A DNA stretch of 6,307 bases from the NCBI GenBank assembly GCA_024640205.1, contig JAHEFL010000112.1, positions 1-6,307 of the forward strand, read 5' to 3'. Source of the DNA: Flavobacteriales bacterium (GTDB lineage Bacteria > Bacteroidota > Bacteroidia > Flavobacteriales_F > PHOS-HE28). Position 1 is the stretch's first letter, and each line of letters begins with the position of its first letter. This document shows positions 5,321 to 6,307 of this stretch, piece after piece. Below the pieces are notes generated by a model that did no database searches, had not been told where the DNA came from, and worked only from the letters and a program-made list of their open reading frames with translations. Position numbers and translations under genes: made by a program.

Positions 5321-6307
5321 ATGGATCATATCCGCAATTTCTGCATCATCGCCCACATCGACCACGGCAAGAGCACTCTGGCCGACAGGTTGTTGCATAT
5401 GACCGGCACCATCGCCGATCGGGATATGCAGGCCCAGAACCTGGATGACATGGATCTGGAGCGTGAACGGGGGATCACTATCAAGAGCAAGGCGATCCAG
5501 ATGGACTACTCCCTGAACGGGAAGAAGTACATCCTGAACCTCATCGACACGCCCGGCCACGTGGATTTCAGCTACGAAGTGAGCCGTTCCATCGCAGCCT
5601 GTGAAGGTGCGCTGCTCATCGTGGACGCCACGCAGGGGATCCAGGCCCAGACGATCAGTAATCTATATCTGGCGCTGGAGCACGACCTGGAGATCATTCC
5701 TATCCTGAACAAGATGGATTTGCCGAGTGCCAACCCGGAGGAAGTGAAGGACCAGATCGTGGACCTGCTCGGGTGCAAGCACGAGGATATCCTTGCCGCC
5801 AGTGGCAAGACCGGCCTTGGCGTGGACAAGGTGTTGGAAGCTGTGGTGGCCCGTATCCCGGCACCCAAGGGCGACCCCAGCGCACCATTGCAAGCATTGA
5901 TCTTCGATAGCGTGTTCAACCCGTTCCGGGGGATCATCGCCTACTTCCGGGTCATGAACGGCACGATCCGCAAAGGCGACAAGGTGAAATTCTTCAACAC
6001 CGGCGTGGCCTACGACGCGGACGAGGTGGGTTGCTTGAAGATGAGCATCCTACCGAAGCCTGATGTAAAGGCCGGCGACGTGGGTTACATCATCAGCGGT
6101 ATCAAGACCGCCAGTGAGGTGAAGGTGGGTGATACGATCACGCACAAGGATCGTCCGTGCGCCGAGGCGATCAAGGGCTTTGAGAATGTGAAGCCCATGG
6201 TCTGGGCCGGTATTTTCCCGGTGGATACGGATGATTACGAGGAGTTGCGCGATGCCATGGAAAAGCTGCAACTCAACGATGCCAGCCTTACATGGACCCC
6301 GGAGAGC
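5321..6307 (+). CDS. lepA: Elongation factor 4 (LepA), ribosomal translocase GTPase, 3' end cut by the window
   Basis: Translational GTPase that binds the ribosome and is described as back-translocating or rescuing stalled ribosomes and aiding ribosome assembly. The first 329 codons of a protein normally near 600 residues are present, uninterrupted. The G motifs are all intact: P-loop AHIDHGKST (11-19), switch I with RERGITIK (48-55), DTPGH (76-80) including the catalytic His80, NKMD (130-133) and SGKTG (161-165). The [19 protein letters not shown] opening and the [16 protein letters not shown] stretch identify LepA rather than EF-G, TypA or PrfC. Domain 2 begins near residue 188 ([15 protein letters not shown]), and the start of domain 3 is included. 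The ATG at 5321 gives the standard family N-terminus; no clear Shine-Dalgarno is seen. It is transcribed away from the sigma operon, and nothing suggests a functional link with it. Confidence 0.97.
   Translation, partial: MDHIRNFCIIAHIDHGKSTLADRLLHMTGTIADRDMQAQNLDDMDLERERGITIKSKAIQMDYSLNGKKYILNLIDTPGHVDFSYEVSRSIAACEGALLIVDATQGIQAQTISNLYLALEHDLEIIPILNKMDLPSANPEEVKDQIVDLLGCKHEDILAASGKTGLGVDKVLEAVVARIPAPKGDPSAPLQALIFDSVFNPFRGIIAYFRVMNGTIRKGDKVKFFNTGVAYDADEVGCLKMSILPKPDVKAGDVGYIISGIKTASEVKVGDTITHKDRPCAEAIKGFENVKPMVWAGIFPVDTDDYEELRDAMEKLQLNDASLTWTPES

Noticed and set aside
5285..6271. Minus-strand open frames opposite lepA (for example 5285-5560, 5572-5937, 6050-6271)
   Set aside because: They are mirror frames of an intact, strongly conserved GTPase gene and show no domain of their own.

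Overview
The window carries five genes in GC-rich sequence from a member of the Bacteroidota, most likely a Flavobacteriales-type organism. Three things point there: two proteins end in the 'gliding motility-associated' (CHU_C / type B) C-terminal fold of the type IX secretion system (T9SS); Shine-Dalgarno sequences are weak or missing; and two upstream regions carry good matches to the Bacteroidota -7 promoter element TAnnTTTG. The base composition is richer in G+C than classical flavobacteria, so I would not name a genus.

Layout. Four genes lie on the minus strand and one on the plus strand. Reading the minus strand from right to left: an ECF sigma-70 factor (5143-4586); overlapping it by 11 bp, a single-pass membrane protein that looks like its anti-sigma partner (4596-3550); a 236-bp gap with a promoter; a large secreted multidomain surface protein (3313-845); a strong hairpin terminator; and metF, methylenetetrahydrofolate reductase, which runs off the left edge (759-1). 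Diverging from the sigma gene across 177 bp is lepA (elongation factor 4) on the plus strand, which runs off the right edge (5321-6307). No tRNA, rRNA, CRISPR array, insertion sequence or phage gene is visible, and no gene-free stretch exceeds 300 bp.

How the parts fit. metF and lepA are ordinary housekeeping genes. The interesting part is the middle. The sigma/membrane-protein pair has the layout of an ECF sigma factor and its transmembrane regulator, but the membrane protein is unusual: its cytoplasmic N-terminus holds two copies of a short helical module, and its far end is a divergent copy of the fold that T9SS cargo proteins use for sorting. It has no cleavable signal peptide and ends only 236 bp upstream of a genuine type B T9SS cargo gene. 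A sigma system that senses cell-surface or T9SS status is a reasonable hypothesis, but only an inference from architecture and neighbourhood. The cargo protein has a CUB-like region, PKD and Ig-like domains, and a proprotein-convertase P-type domain apparently inserted within an Ig-like unit.
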